Positions 52,771-61,803 of a DNA stretch of 64,000 nucleotides are shown here, piece after piece. Location of the stretch: NCBI GenBank assembly GCA_963744575.1, contig CAVUUF010000012.1, forward strand, positions 232,119-296,118, in the 5' to 3' direction. A program made the translations under genes and the position numbers. The notes under the pieces are model-generated. The model saw only the letters and a list, made by a program, of their open reading frames with translations, was not told where the DNA came from and did not search any database. Within the stretch, counting starts at the first letter, position 1; every line of letters begins with the position of its first letter. Source of the DNA: Palsa-504 sp963744575. GTDB lineage: Bacteria > Actinomycetota > Actinomycetes > Streptosporangiales > Streptosporangiaceae.

Positions 52771-54237
52771 TTATTTGACGTAGGCGATGGGAATGATGGG
52801 GGGCGCCTGCGGGAGGGGTTCGGACTTGTACTGGGCGCGGATGCCCTCGATGTAGCGGCGGCAGCGCTCGGTGAGGCCCTCGGAGGTCTGCATGCGGCCC
52901 TTGGTGACCAGGATGCCGAGGTCGGCGCCGTGGAACTTGAAGTCGCCGGGGGCGTACACGCGCATGAAGAAGGCCTCATCCTCGGTGGTGATCTCGTGCC
53001 AGTCGTTGGTGACGTGCTCGAAGGTGAGCGCGCCGCCGTCGGACAGCCGCCAGGTGCCGGTGCGGGGCGCGGCCAGGATGCGCTCCACGTCGTCGCCGGG
53101 ATCCTTCATGATCAGCTGCGACCAGACGTCGACGGACGCCAGCGCGCGCCAGCGGTCGTTGATCTCCTCCACGTCCACGGTGTAGTCCACGTCCATGAAC
53201 TCGAGCAGGTGGAACAGGAACAGCGGCACGTCGGCGTAGGCGCCGGCGGTCACGTTCGTCATCGACGAGGCACCCGATATCCGCGGGTTCAGCTCGCCCA
53301 GGTAGACCGCCTCGGAGTCCAGGTCGATGAGCACGTCGACCTCGAAGAACCCCCGGTAGCCCTCCCGGGCGAGCCGGTCGCCCAGCTTGCGGACGTGGCT
53401 GATGGCGATGGTGCGGTCGGCCTCCGATAGCGCCTCGGGGAACACGTCGTTGCCGCACCAGCCGCCCTTGTACGGGGTGAGCTCGGGGTAGCCGGTCAGG
53501 TCGGTCATGAACGGGCCGACGATGGTGCCGTGCCTGGTGATGCACGCCTCCACCGCCGCGGCCTGGTTGTTGATACGCTTCATCACCTTGAGCTGCTGGT
53601 CGTCGATGTCCGCGGCGCAGGCATCCCAGGCCCGTTCGGACTTGATGAAGAACGTCGTCTTGCCCGAATCGCCGTACGGCGTCTGCACGACCAGGTCGTC
53701 ACCCAAGCCGGCGCGGGCCGCCAGGATCTGCAGCGCGGCGTAGCTGTCCGCGTGGCCGAGCACGTTCGGCACTGAGGGGGCGCCCGCCTCGTTACCCAGC
53801 TGGGTGGTGACGATCTTGGAGTCCAGCCGGCGGCGCAGCGAATCCGGCGGCAGGATCAGCATGTAGCCCTGCTCCCGGCAGATCTCCTCCGTCTCGGAGT
53901 CGAAGAACACCATGGCGACCATCGGCGTGCCGCCGCGCCGGCGCAGGTACTCCCGGACCTCGGGGTCGCGCAGCAGGTAGTTGTTGATCTGCTCGCTCGA
54001 CTCGAACTCGACGTACGGGCGGTTCTCCGGGGTGAACACCCGGGGATGCTGGCCGTCCCAGGAGTCGTAGTAGGCGATGTACTGGAAGTTGCGCACCCAC
54101 CGGTCGATGCCGAGCAGGTTGAACGCGGTCGGGCCGATGAAGTAGATCGGCTCGGAGTTGGTCCGGAAGAACGTGCGGATCTCGGCGATGCCGTCGAGCT
54201 GGCGGCGCGATCCGGCGGAGCTCGCTGAACCTGGCAT
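52771..54237 (-). CDS. ATP-grasp-fold carboxylate-amine ligase-like protein
   Basis: A 488-residue protein. The ATP-grasp domain holds a lysine near SKIVTTQLGNEAG, the nucleotide loop VVQTPYGDSGKTTFF and the Mg2+-binding segment VDVLIDLDSEAVYLGELNPR with E and N. The N-terminal about 130 residues are a Rossmann-like pre-ATP-grasp region (YFIGPTAFNLLGIDRW). The last 130 residues are unique. Such enzymes join a carboxylate to an amine through an acyl-phosphate. It starts 38 bases after the serine-hydrolase gene on the same strand. Confidence 0.85.
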   Translation of the reverse strand: MPGSASSAGSRRQLDGIAEIRTFFRTNSEPIYFIGPTAFNLLGIDRWVRNFQYIAYYDSWDGQHPRVFTPENRPYVEFESSEQINNYLLRDPEVREYLRRRGGTPMVAMVFFDSETEEICREQGYMLILPPDSLRRRLDSKIVTTQLGNEAGAPSVPNVLGHADSYAALQILAARAGLGDDLVVQTPYGDSGKTTFFIKSERAWDACAADIDDQQLKVMKRINNQAAAVEACITRHGTIVGPFMTDLTGYPELTPYKGGWCGNDVFPEALSEADRTIAISHVRKLGDRLAREGYRGFFEVDVLIDLDSEAVYLGELNPRISGASSMTNVTAGAYADVPLFLFHLLEFMDVDYTVDVEEINDRWRALASVDVWSQLIMKDPGDDVERILAAPRTGTWRLSDGGALTFEHVTNDWHEITTEDEAFFMRVYAPGDFKFHGADLGILVTKGRMQTSEGLTERCRRYIEGIRAQYKSEPLPQAPPIIPIAYVK

Positions 54238-54275
54238 ACCGCCAGGTTAGAGTGCCACCAGCCTGCCGTCGAGGC

Positions 54276-55601
54276 TCAGACCACAGTAGGCCGGGCCGGC
54301 GGGACCGTGTCGCCGCGCCGGCTCAGGCCGGAGACCACGCCGGCCAGCCGGCGCCCGCCGGGCCCCCGGGGCTCGCGGCCGGCCAGGAACCCGCCGACGG
54401 CGTCGAAGGCGCGCAGGGTGTCCTCGAGGTGGGCCGGGTTCTGCGCGCCCGGCCAGCTGGAGAACTTCACGCAGACCGTGTTGGTGCGCCGGCTGACGTG
54501 CAGCATCTGGCCGTGGATGCCCAGGCCGAGCAGCACGTCGCCGTAGTCGCCCGGGCGGAACCAGAACTGGTGCCGGTACCAGCCGCCGGGAAGCGCCCAC
54601 TCGGCGGGCGAGGCGGCGAACACGCTCCGCGCGTCGGCGTCGACGGCCCAGGCCCGGCGGAGCCACTGCGGCGGCACCACCCGGCGGGTCCCGCCGGCCC
54701 CGTCCGGGATGAGCCCGCCGTCCAGCAGCATCTGGCCGAACCGGGCCACGTCGCGGGCGGTGGCGCAGAGTCCTCCGTCGTGGACGGCCGTGCCCAGGCC
54801 GTCGTGCAGCAGGAGAGCGTCGCGCCCGGCCCCCATCGGCGCCCAGATCAGCTCGGAGATGAGCCCGGCCATGGGCCGGCCGGCCGCGCGCTCGCACACC
54901 CAGCCGAGCACGTCCGATTCTGCCGAGCGGTACAGGAACCTCTCCCCGTGCGGCGCCTCGGCGGGCAGCGTGGCCAGGAACTGGTACAGGCCGCGGGACT
55001 CACCCTGGCCGTCGCCGGGCCCTGTCGATTCCCGGCAGCCGACCCACTCGTCCAGGCGCCTGATGTCCGATTGCGGGTTGGCGTACTCCTCCAGGAACCT
55101 GACCCCGCTGCGCATGTCGTAGACCTGCCGGACCAGCGCGCCGGCGTAGCCGCTGACGGCCAGTTCGGGCACGTAGCTGGTGACCTCGCGGTCGGGGTCG
55201 AGCAGGCCGCGGTCGATCAGGACGGCGGCCACGCAGCCCACCACGGACTTGGACACCGACATCAGCGCGTGCGGCTGGTCCGGGGCGCCCAGCGGACCGT
55301 ACCACTCGGTGACGAGCTCGCCGTCCTGCAGCACCAGGTAGGCGTCGGTGAAGGTGTCCGACATCACGTCGGCCACGGTGCCGGCCGACTGGTCCGCGCG
55401 GGTCACCGGGAGGGCGAGCAGGCTGTCCCCGTCGGCGGCGGAGTCCGGCAGGGGGCGGGCCGGGCCGTGGCCGCGGGACACCCGGTAGGTGGGCAGGATG
55501 TCGTCGACGTGCCAGAACGCCCAGCGGTTGACGGGCGGGTCCTGCCAGTTGCGCGCCGTGACCGGCACGCCATGGACCTCTGGACCCGGCTCCGGCGGCA
55601 T
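54276..55601 (-). CDS. Serine hydrolase of the beta-lactamase/NylB (class C) fold
   Basis: A 441-residue enzyme. The SxxK nucleophile motif is MSVSKSVVG (about residue 117). The second-loop tyrosine is in LYRSAESDVLGW, as in 6-aminohexanoate-dimer hydrolase NylB, and the third motif region is GLGIHGQMLHV. No signal peptide, so cytoplasmic. NylB relatives hydrolyse linear amides or esters. It leads the run toward ATP-grasp and decarboxylase. A paralogue with a broken frame is divergent next to it. Confidence 0.88.
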   Translation of the reverse strand: MPPEPGPEVHGVPVTARNWQDPPVNRWAFWHVDDILPTYRVSRGHGPARPLPDSAADGDSLLALPVTRADQSAGTVADVMSDTFTDAYLVLQDGELVTEWYGPLGAPDQPHALMSVSKSVVGCVAAVLIDRGLLDPDREVTSYVPELAVSGYAGALVRQVYDMRSGVRFLEEYANPQSDIRRLDEWVGCRESTGPGDGQGESRGLYQFLATLPAEAPHGERFLYRSAESDVLGWVCERAAGRPMAGLISELIWAPMGAGRDALLLHDGLGTAVHDGGLCATARDVARFGQMLLDGGLIPDGAGGTRRVVPPQWLRRAWAVDADARSVFAASPAEWALPGGWYRHQFWFRPGDYGDVLLGLGIHGQMLHVSRRTNTVCVKFSSWPGAQNPAHLEDTLRAFDAVGGFLAGREPRGPGGRRLAGVVSGLSRRGDTVPPARPTVV

Positions 55602-55655
55602 AGCCGCATCATATTTGACCGGCCGCGGTGCCGGGTTGGGTTAGTGTTGCGGTTC

Positions 55656-56853
55656 ATGACCCTCATGACCGGCTTCCCCCCGGCCCCGGAATCGCAGGTC
55701 ACCCTGGATAACTGGCAGGATCCGCCGTTCAACCGGTGGGCCTTCAGGCACATGCGCGAGCTCATCCCCAGCCAGCCGATCGCCGCCGGAGCCGGCGGCG
55801 CCGCGCCGCTGCCCGCCGCGCCCGGGCCGCTGCCCGACCCGCCGGTCTGGCGGCTCGACGGCAGCACGGCGACCGCGGCCGAGGTGTTCGCCGGAACCTA
55901 CACCGACGCGCTGGTCGTGCTGCACGACGGGCGGCTGGTGGCGGAACGGTACGAGGCCGGGCATGACCGCCGCGACCCCGCACCTGCTCATGTCGGTGTC
56001 GAAGTCGCTGGTCGGCTGCGTGACCGGGGCGCTGGCCGACCGGGGGCTGCTCGATCCGGACGCGCCGGTGACGGCCTACGTGCCGGAGGCCGGGTCCTCG
56101 GGCTATGCCGGCGCCACCATCCGCAACCTGCTCGACATGCGGACCGGGGTCGCGTTCCGCGAGACCTATACCGCGCTGGACGCCGAAGTCCGCGTGATGG
56201 AACGTTCCATGGGCTGGCGTCCGGCCCGGCCCGGCGACCCGCAGGGCGCCTACCCGTACCTGCTCACGCTGGGCCGGGCCGGCCCGCACGGCGGCGAGTT
56301 CAGCTACCGTTCGGCGGACAGCGACATGCTCGGCTGGGCGTGCGAGCGGGCCAGCGGTACCCGGATGGCCGACCTCATCTCCACCCTGGTCTGGCAGCCG
56401 ATAGGGGCCGAACGGGCTGGGGAGATCAGCTGCGATCCGCTCGGCACCGCCATTCACGACGGCGGCGTCTCCGCGACGGCGCGCGACCTGGCCAGGTTCG
56501 GGCAGATGCTGGTCGACGACGGCGTGGCCCAGGGCTATCCGGTGGTGCCGCGGGCCTGGCTGGCCGCCACCCGCGCGCCCGAGCCCGGCGTCCGCGAGGC
56601 CTTCGCCGCCACCGACAACGAGGTCGTCCTGCCGGGCGGCTGGTACCGGAACCAGTTCTGGGTCATCCCGGGGCCCGCCGAGCCGGTGCTGGTCTGCCTC
56701 GGCATCCACGGCCAGCTGGTCTACGCCGACCGCGCGGCGCGGACCGTGGTAGTCAAGCTGTCGTCCTGGCCGGATCCGCAGAACACCGCCTACCTGCTGG
56801 ACACGCTGCGCGCGTGCGCCGCGCTGACGGCCGAGCTGCAGGTGCCGGTCTAG
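55656..56853 (+). pseudogene. Second NylB-like serine hydrolase, frameshifted paralogue
   Basis: From ATG 55656 the protein begins MTLMTGFPPAPESQV and shares NWQDPPFNRWAF with the divergent hydrolase (NWQDPPVNRWAF there). At about 55955-55985 homology moves one frame on: LLMSVSKSLVGCVTGALADRG, SYRSADSDMLGWACERASG and LGIHGQLVYADR, ending LQVPV. All active-site motifs lie after the break. With one base corrected it would be about 398 residues. The pair is divergent and clearly arose by duplication. Confidence 0.82.
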
Positions 56854-56871
56854 CGCCGGTGCTCTCTCCCG

Positions 56872-57773
56872 GCCCAGCCCAGGTGGCGATGCCGTTGTCG
56901 CGGACGTAGAAGGCGCGTACCGGCGGGGCGCCGTCGGGCGGCACAGCGTCCTCACCGCCCACCTCCACCCAGCGGGGCGGTTCGGGCGCAGCGTAGGTGA
57001 GCGCGTTGCCGATCAGGTTGATCAGCACTTCCTCCAGCCGGATGCGGTCGCCGGAGACGACGCCCAGCCGCATGGGCAGGCGTAGCTGCACGCCGGCCTC
57101 GGCGAAGCCCACGGCGAGCATCTCCTCGATCTCGTCGAGTACCTCGTCCAGCGATACCAGCGTCATCTGCGAGTCAGCCTGGCCGAGCCAGGAGTATTCC
57201 AGCAGCGTCGAGACGATAGGCCACCACCCGGTCATAGCCGGCGAAAGCCCGCATCTGCTGGACGGCAGCCTGGCAGAGTTCCGTCACCGTCCGCGTGCCC
57301 TCCAGCCGGAGCAAGGCGCGGCGCACCCCCGGATAGAACGAAGAGAACCGGAACGGCTCGTCGCCCGACGGCTCGAACTCGCAGATCACCAGGCCGTCAC
57401 CTCGGTGCACGCTGACCTCGAGCTGGTAGGCCGCCGCGCCCTCCTCCAGCCGCACCGGCACTATCGCGGCCACCCGGTCATCGTCTGAGGCCTCCGCGCC
57501 GAGCTGCCGCGCCTGTTCGGCACCGAGGATGGCCGCCACCGGCAGGCCGAGCAGCGCCTCTGGCGGCACCCCCAGCACCGCGGCGGTATTCGAGCTGGCT
57601 ACCGCGACCGTCAGGTCCGGTTCGGCCAGCGCGAGCAGCGCACCGTGGGATTGCACCGAGCCCAGCAAATGGATCGGCTCGCGCGCGCACTCGGTGAGGT
57701 CGAAGACGGTATCGGTGGCATGTTCGGCGGCCACCTCACGCGCCGACAGCCTGTACTGCTCTTCTTCCGTCAT
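56872..57773 (-). pseudogene. Bacteriophytochrome sensor kinase remnant with a large internal deletion
   Basis: The first about 200 residues are a phytochrome PAS domain with the biliverdin-binding cysteine C29 in LTECAREPIHLLGSVQSHGA, then the start of the GAF domain (GYDRVVAYRLD). The frame then jumps (near 57174-57240) straight to the end of a kinase dimerisation domain (TLLEYSWLGQAD) and a partial ATPase domain (EEVLINLIGNALTYA, breaking in VRDNGIA). Most of GAF, all PHY and the phospho-acceptor histidine are gone, so it cannot signal. Next to a heme oxygenase, the usual chromophore partner. Confidence 0.8.
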
Positions 57774-57881
57774 GCCGCCTCCCGCACCGCCACTCTCCCT
57801 CAGCCCAAAGCGCGCAGACGTTCCCAGGCCCAGGTTAGTCCAGCTGATGCCGAACGTGAACGTGCCGGTTACGCTGGTGCG

Positions 57882-58482
57882 ATGACGCAGGGACCACGGC
57901 AGGGGGTCCTCTGGGCGCAGCTACGGGAGTCCACCAGGGCCGCGCACGCGCGGGCCGAGGCGAGCCTGGCGCCGCTGGCGCAGCCGGACAGCCGCACCCC
58001 GGTACGCGGAGCTGCTGTGCGTGCTGTGGGGCTTCCAGGCGCCGCTGGAACGGCTGCTTGGCCGCCAGAAGCTGCCGTCGGCAGTCGGCTGGCCGACCCG
58101 GCAGCGGCTGGGTGCGCTGGCCGCGGACGTGGCCGATCTGGGCGTGGCTGGCCCGTCGCTGCCCGAGGCTACCGGGCTGCCCGTGCTGGCCGGTCCCGGC
58201 GAGGGGTGGGGAACGCTGTACGTCACCAAGCGGGCGACGCTGGGTGGCCGGGTGCTGCGGCGGCGCATCGAGGCCCGCCTCGGCCCGGTGCCGGCCAGGT
58301 TCCTCGACGGGCGCGGCGATCGCACCCAGCGGATGTGGCGCGACCTTGGCAGGCTGGCCGACCGTTACGTCACCAGGCACGACCGGCAGTTCGCCCGGCA
58401 GGCCGCGCTCCAGGCCTTCGCCGTCTTCAGCACCTGGGCCGGGAGCAGGGAGCAGGGAGTCCTGCCGGTCGATCGTCGCTGA
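57882..58482 (+). pseudogene. Biliverdin-producing heme oxygenase, frameshifted
   Basis: Begins MTQGPRQGVLWAQLRESTR with the proximal histidine in AAHARAEASL. Near 57990-58010 the homology moves to another frame (YAELLCVLWGFQAPLERLL). The rest is complete: GPGEGWGTLYVTKRATLGG and FLDGRGDRTQRMW, ending in QALQAFAVFSTW-like sequence. The break is in CCCCGG. Heme oxygenase makes biliverdin for bacteriophytochromes, which explains its place beside the deleted phytochrome gene. Confidence 0.8.
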
Positions 58483-58606
58483 TGAGCCGCAGGACCTGCA
58501 GGAAAACGAGTTGACCCGATTTGGGCATTAAGTCATCGTTGTACCAGAACGGGCCATAGGGCAGGTGCACGGGTGCGGCGTTTCCCCCGTAGACGCCTGC
58601 CTCATA

Positions 58607-58645
58607 GGAGCGGGGTGCCGCGCCCTGTCACCGGCACCCCGCTCC
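58607..58645. terminator. Bidirectional hairpin terminator
   Basis: Perfect 14-bp stem GGAGCGGGGTGCCG with its complement and an 11-base loop. It lies between the heme-oxygenase gene and the convergent ACT-domain fragment. No long T-run. Confidence 0.7.
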
Positions 58646-58666
58646 TCCCGTAAGCCGCCGCCCGCT

Positions 58667-59040
58667 TCACAGCGCGCGCAGCCGGGCCAGCGCGCGGGCG
58701 CGCTGCGCCCAGGCGACGAACAGGTGGTCGTGGGCCAGCCCGGCGATAACGTTGCAGCCGATCCCGGCGTCGGCCAGGGTCCGGCTGAACAACGCGGTCA
58801 AGCCGACGTCGGTGAGCGCGGAGTCCACGCGTAGCGTGATCCTGGCCGCGACATAGTCGTAGGCCAGCCCGGCCCGGTCGGCGTCGGCCCTGGTCAGGAT
58901 CAGGGTGGTGCCCTCGTCTTCGCGGATGACCGCGAACGGTGAGACGCCGAACGGCGCCTCGCCGACGGCGAAGCCATACGGTTCGGCCGAGAGGTCGGGC
59001 CGGATGTCCCGCCAGCGAGGCGAGGCGGGAGCGGGATCGC
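58667..59040 (-). pseudogene. ACT-domain protein fragment lacking a start
   Basis: An open frame reads PYGFAVGEAPFGVSPFAVIR, then EGTTLILTRADADRAGLAYD, ARITLRVDSALTDVGLTALF and GIGCNVIAGLAHDHLFVAW, ending ARLRAL. This matches the C-terminal ACT half of small amino-acid-binding regulators of about 130 residues. The usual N-terminal strand is missing, and no ATG or GTG opens this frame before it runs into the GNAT gene. Either truncated by rearrangement or separated from its start by an indel. Confidence 0.6.
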
Positions 59041-59045
59041 CCAGG

Positions 59046-59474
59046 TCATTCGGGATAAAGATCCTCCGGCTCGGGGACCAGCCATTTTTCCATGAACAGC
59101 AATTCGTCCGGCCGGTAGCCCCGCCGCGCGTAGAAGCCGGCCACGGAGGCGTGGTCCGGCTCGATGAGCAGGTCGACCTTGGGGCAGCCGACCGCGTGCA
59201 GGCGGCGCTCCAGCTCGGCGAGCAGGGCCGAGGCGATGCCGCGGCCGCGACGGTCCGGCCGGGTGGCCAGGCGGTGGACCCAGCCGCGGGTCCAGTCGTA
59301 GCTGCCGAACACGGTCCCGGTGAGCTCTCCGGCCTCCTCGTCGACCAGCACCAGGTCGCGGGATCCGGCCGAGGCCAGCTCGCGTTCCACCAGGTCCGGG
59401 TGGAAGCGCAGGCCCGCCGACCGCCACAGGCCGGTCAGCCCCGCCGCGTCATCGATGGTCGCCGACCTGATCAT
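59046..59474 (-). CDS. GNAT-family N-acetyltransferase
   Basis: A 142-residue acetyl-CoA-dependent transferase. The CoA pyrophosphate loop is RPDRRGRGIASALL (about 73-86). The following helix (LLAELERRL) and strand with the FYARRGY motif near residue 113 are complete. Acceptor unknown; small GNATs like this often modify amino acids, antibiotics or protein N-termini. ATG at 59474. The left end of an insertion sequence lies 225 bases upstream of the start and may have separated it from its original promoter. Confidence 0.88.
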   Translation of the reverse strand: MIRSATIDDAAGLTGLWRSAGLRFHPDLVERELASAGSRDLVLVDEEAGELTGTVFGSYDWTRGWVHRLATRPDRRGRGIASALLAELERRLHAVGCPKVDLLIEPDHASVAGFYARRGYRPDELLFMEKWLVPEPEDLYPE

Positions 59475-59694
59475 TGGTAGTCAGGGGCCGCGGTGCTGCA
59501 AGCGGCCCGTTTCCCCATCCCCCTTTCAATCCGTAGGTGCGGTTTGCGCCCGTCCAAAGAGGCTTTCGACACTCCGCTCAGCCTGCCGCCTCAGAGACGA
59601 ACCGGGGCCTGCTACCGGGCACTCCGGTGCCTACCCGGACGGGACTTCCACCCGCAGGCCTAGACCAGCTTCCAGGACGCACTGTGGTGTCACT

Positions 59695-61211
59695 CTAGCG
59701 GTAGTTTGTTAATTACGGATGTAGAGGTGCAGGCCGCAGCCTGCCGCGACCGAGTTGATCAGGGCTTGCAGGTGCGGCGGCGGGGGCGCCTTCGACCATG
59801 CGGTCCACCAGCGCGGCAGCACGATCCAGGGGGAAAGCCAGGCACGTACCGCCCGCAGCGCCCGCGGCCAGGACGGTGCCGGCGGCGGGACGGCGGCGCG
59901 CGGCCGCCCTCTCTCCGCGGCCGGGCTCCGGCCGCGGTGGCGCAGTCTCCTGCGGCGGGTGATCAGCGAACCAGGCGGCCCAGCAGAAGCAGAACGCGCA
60001 GTTGACCAGTACCTGGTGGCGGCGGATCGCGACATCGGATCGGACCTGGAAGTCGGCCCAGCCCAGCTCGTCCTTGACCTGCGTGCAGCTTTGCCCGATC
60101 CAGTTCCGGATCGCGTAGATCCGCACGATCTCGGCCAGGTCCGCCGCCGGGTGGACGCTTTCGGCCTGGCGCGGGCCGCCCGGCCGCGGCAGGTTGGTGA
60201 CCAGGTACCAGGTGGCCTTGCCCGGCAAGGTGCCCGGGTCGGCGGTGGCCGCCACTAGGCGCCGGGCGCCGTCCGGTCCCCACCAGCCCAGGGTCGCGTC
60301 GGCGGCCCACCAGGTCTCGGCGTGCCCGTCGCGGAACGTGCGCACCACCGGCCGCCAGTCCCCGGGATCCTCCGGGCCGCCCCAGGCCAGCGCGCGGGCC
60401 GCGTCCACCGGGGTGTGCCGTCTGCGCCGTAGGCCCAGGTCCCGCGGCGCGGCTTGAGGGCCATCACGAACGGCAGCCCGGCCTCCGCGAGCTCGCCGCG
60501 GAACCCGTCCTGGTCCCCGTAAGCGCTGTCCGCGGCCACCGCGCGGAACACGAAGCCCGCCGCCCGGGCCTTGATCGCGAGATCCGCGCCGATCGCCAGC
60601 TTGGTCCGGAACGCCGGATCGTTCTTCCCCTTCGCGAAGTGCCTAGCCGGGGTATACGGCACCGCATGCACCGGATAGCAGACCCGCTCATCGGCCCGCA
60701 CCGTGGTGACGGTGACCACCCCGTTGTCCGTCTTGCCGTACCGGCCCAGATACTGCCGGCCCACATGCGCGGTCTTGGTGCCGTCCTTGCGGTCCCCGCT
60801 GTCGTCGATCACCAGCACTCCCGGATCATGCGGCGCGGTCGCCGGGTCCGCCAGCAGCAGTTCCAGCCGGCGGGCGTTAACCCTCTCTGGATCCCACCGG
60901 GATTCAGAGAGGAAGAACTGCAGCCGCTGCACCGACCGGTGCTGCGCCCCGGTCACCGGCTCGGCCCCGGCCAGCGCCGTCAGCGTCTTGTTCCGGTCCC
61001 GCGGCGCCAGCAGCCCGGCCAGGTACTCCCGGAACCCCCGCCGCTGCGCCAAAGAACCGAACAGGTCATCGAACCGGGCCGCATACCCCTCCAGCGGGCC
61101 CGGCGCTGCAGGACACCGGAGACGTCCAGTCATCACACACCCCCTGGCATGTCACGCCACTACTCTCCGGCATACCGCGAACATGTTCCAGGGTCAACAA
61201 ACTACCGATAG
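59695..61211. mobile_element. IS701-type insertion sequence, inactivated
   Basis: About 1509 bp (59699-61207). Terminal inverted repeats are perfect over 12 bp: CGGTAGTTTGTT at the left and AACAAACTACCG at the right. Flanking CTAG (59695-59698) and ATAG (61208-61211) differ at one base, close to the 4-bp YTAR-type target duplication of the family. One transposase gene with a frameshift lies inside. Confidence 0.85.
59713..61136 (-). pseudogene. IS701-family DDE transposase, frameshifted
   Basis: The N-terminal part (ATG 61136) has the first catalytic aspartate in VLVIDDSGDRKDGTKT and the second in AVAADSAYGDQDGF. Near 60395-60420, in a CCCCGG tract, the frame changes. The C-terminal part continues WYLVTNLPRP, YAIRNWIGQSCTQVKDELGW with the catalytic glutamate position replaced by Q/S context, and SDVAIRRHQVLVNCAFCFCW. 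One indel separates the D-D and E parts, so no active enzyme is expected. The end (PEPGRGERAAARRRP) is low complexity. Confidence 0.85.
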
Positions 61212-61306
61212 GCCGGTGCCGGGCTGGGGAAATTGACGGCCAAGGACCAATGTCCCGAACGGAGTAGGTTCGTGCCCTGAATCCACGGCAGCCAGCCCCG
61301 GTGAGC

Positions 61307-61552
61307 TTAGCCTGGGCCGCGACGCGGCTTGCCCTGGCGGTTAGAGAACAGCTCATCGAGCTTATCCAGCAGTTCGCGCAGCGTGTACCGGGTGGTGACG
61401 GTCTCACCGTCCGGCTCGGGGATGCGGGCCTGCCAGGTGCCGAACCCGCCGTCCCCGATAACCACCTCGGGATGCGCGGCGCGGAACGCCAGCAGCCGTG
61501 ACACCTGATCCGGCTCGCCGGTAACCAGCCGTAGCGCCCGGCAGCTGTTCAC
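61307..61552 (-). CDS. Small protein of unknown function divergent from an XRE regulator
   Basis: 81 residues starting VNSCRALRLVTGEPDQVSRL, with RAAHPEVVIGDGGFGTWQAR and a helical end (TLRELLDKLDELFSNRQG). GTG at 61552 has GGAGGAGG 7 bases upstream, a strong site. Similar short genes sit beside XRE/TPR regulators in Streptomyces-like genomes. Possible partner of the regulator. Function unknown. Confidence 0.7.
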   Translation of the reverse strand: MNSCRALRLVTGEPDQVSRLLAFRAAHPEVVIGDGGFGTWQARIPEPDGETVTTRYTLRELLDKLDELFSNRQGKPRRGPG

Positions 61553-61803
61553 CGGTCCTCCTCCCGTGCCCTGATCAGGTTCCTGGGCTTGTCCTCGCGG
61601 AACCTCACAGCTGACTGCCTGGACCAGCGCTGAATTCCGACATAGCTTCCATGGCGGATGTCTCCTCACCATCGCATACCAAGCTGATCAACTCAGTTCA
61701 CCGGTAGCGGACGGTCGTGCGATAGTGACACTTGGGAGCACGAGCGAGCATCCCGGAGTACGTATTTGCTCCCCGAGGCGATGGCAATGCGAAGGTATGC
61801 GCG

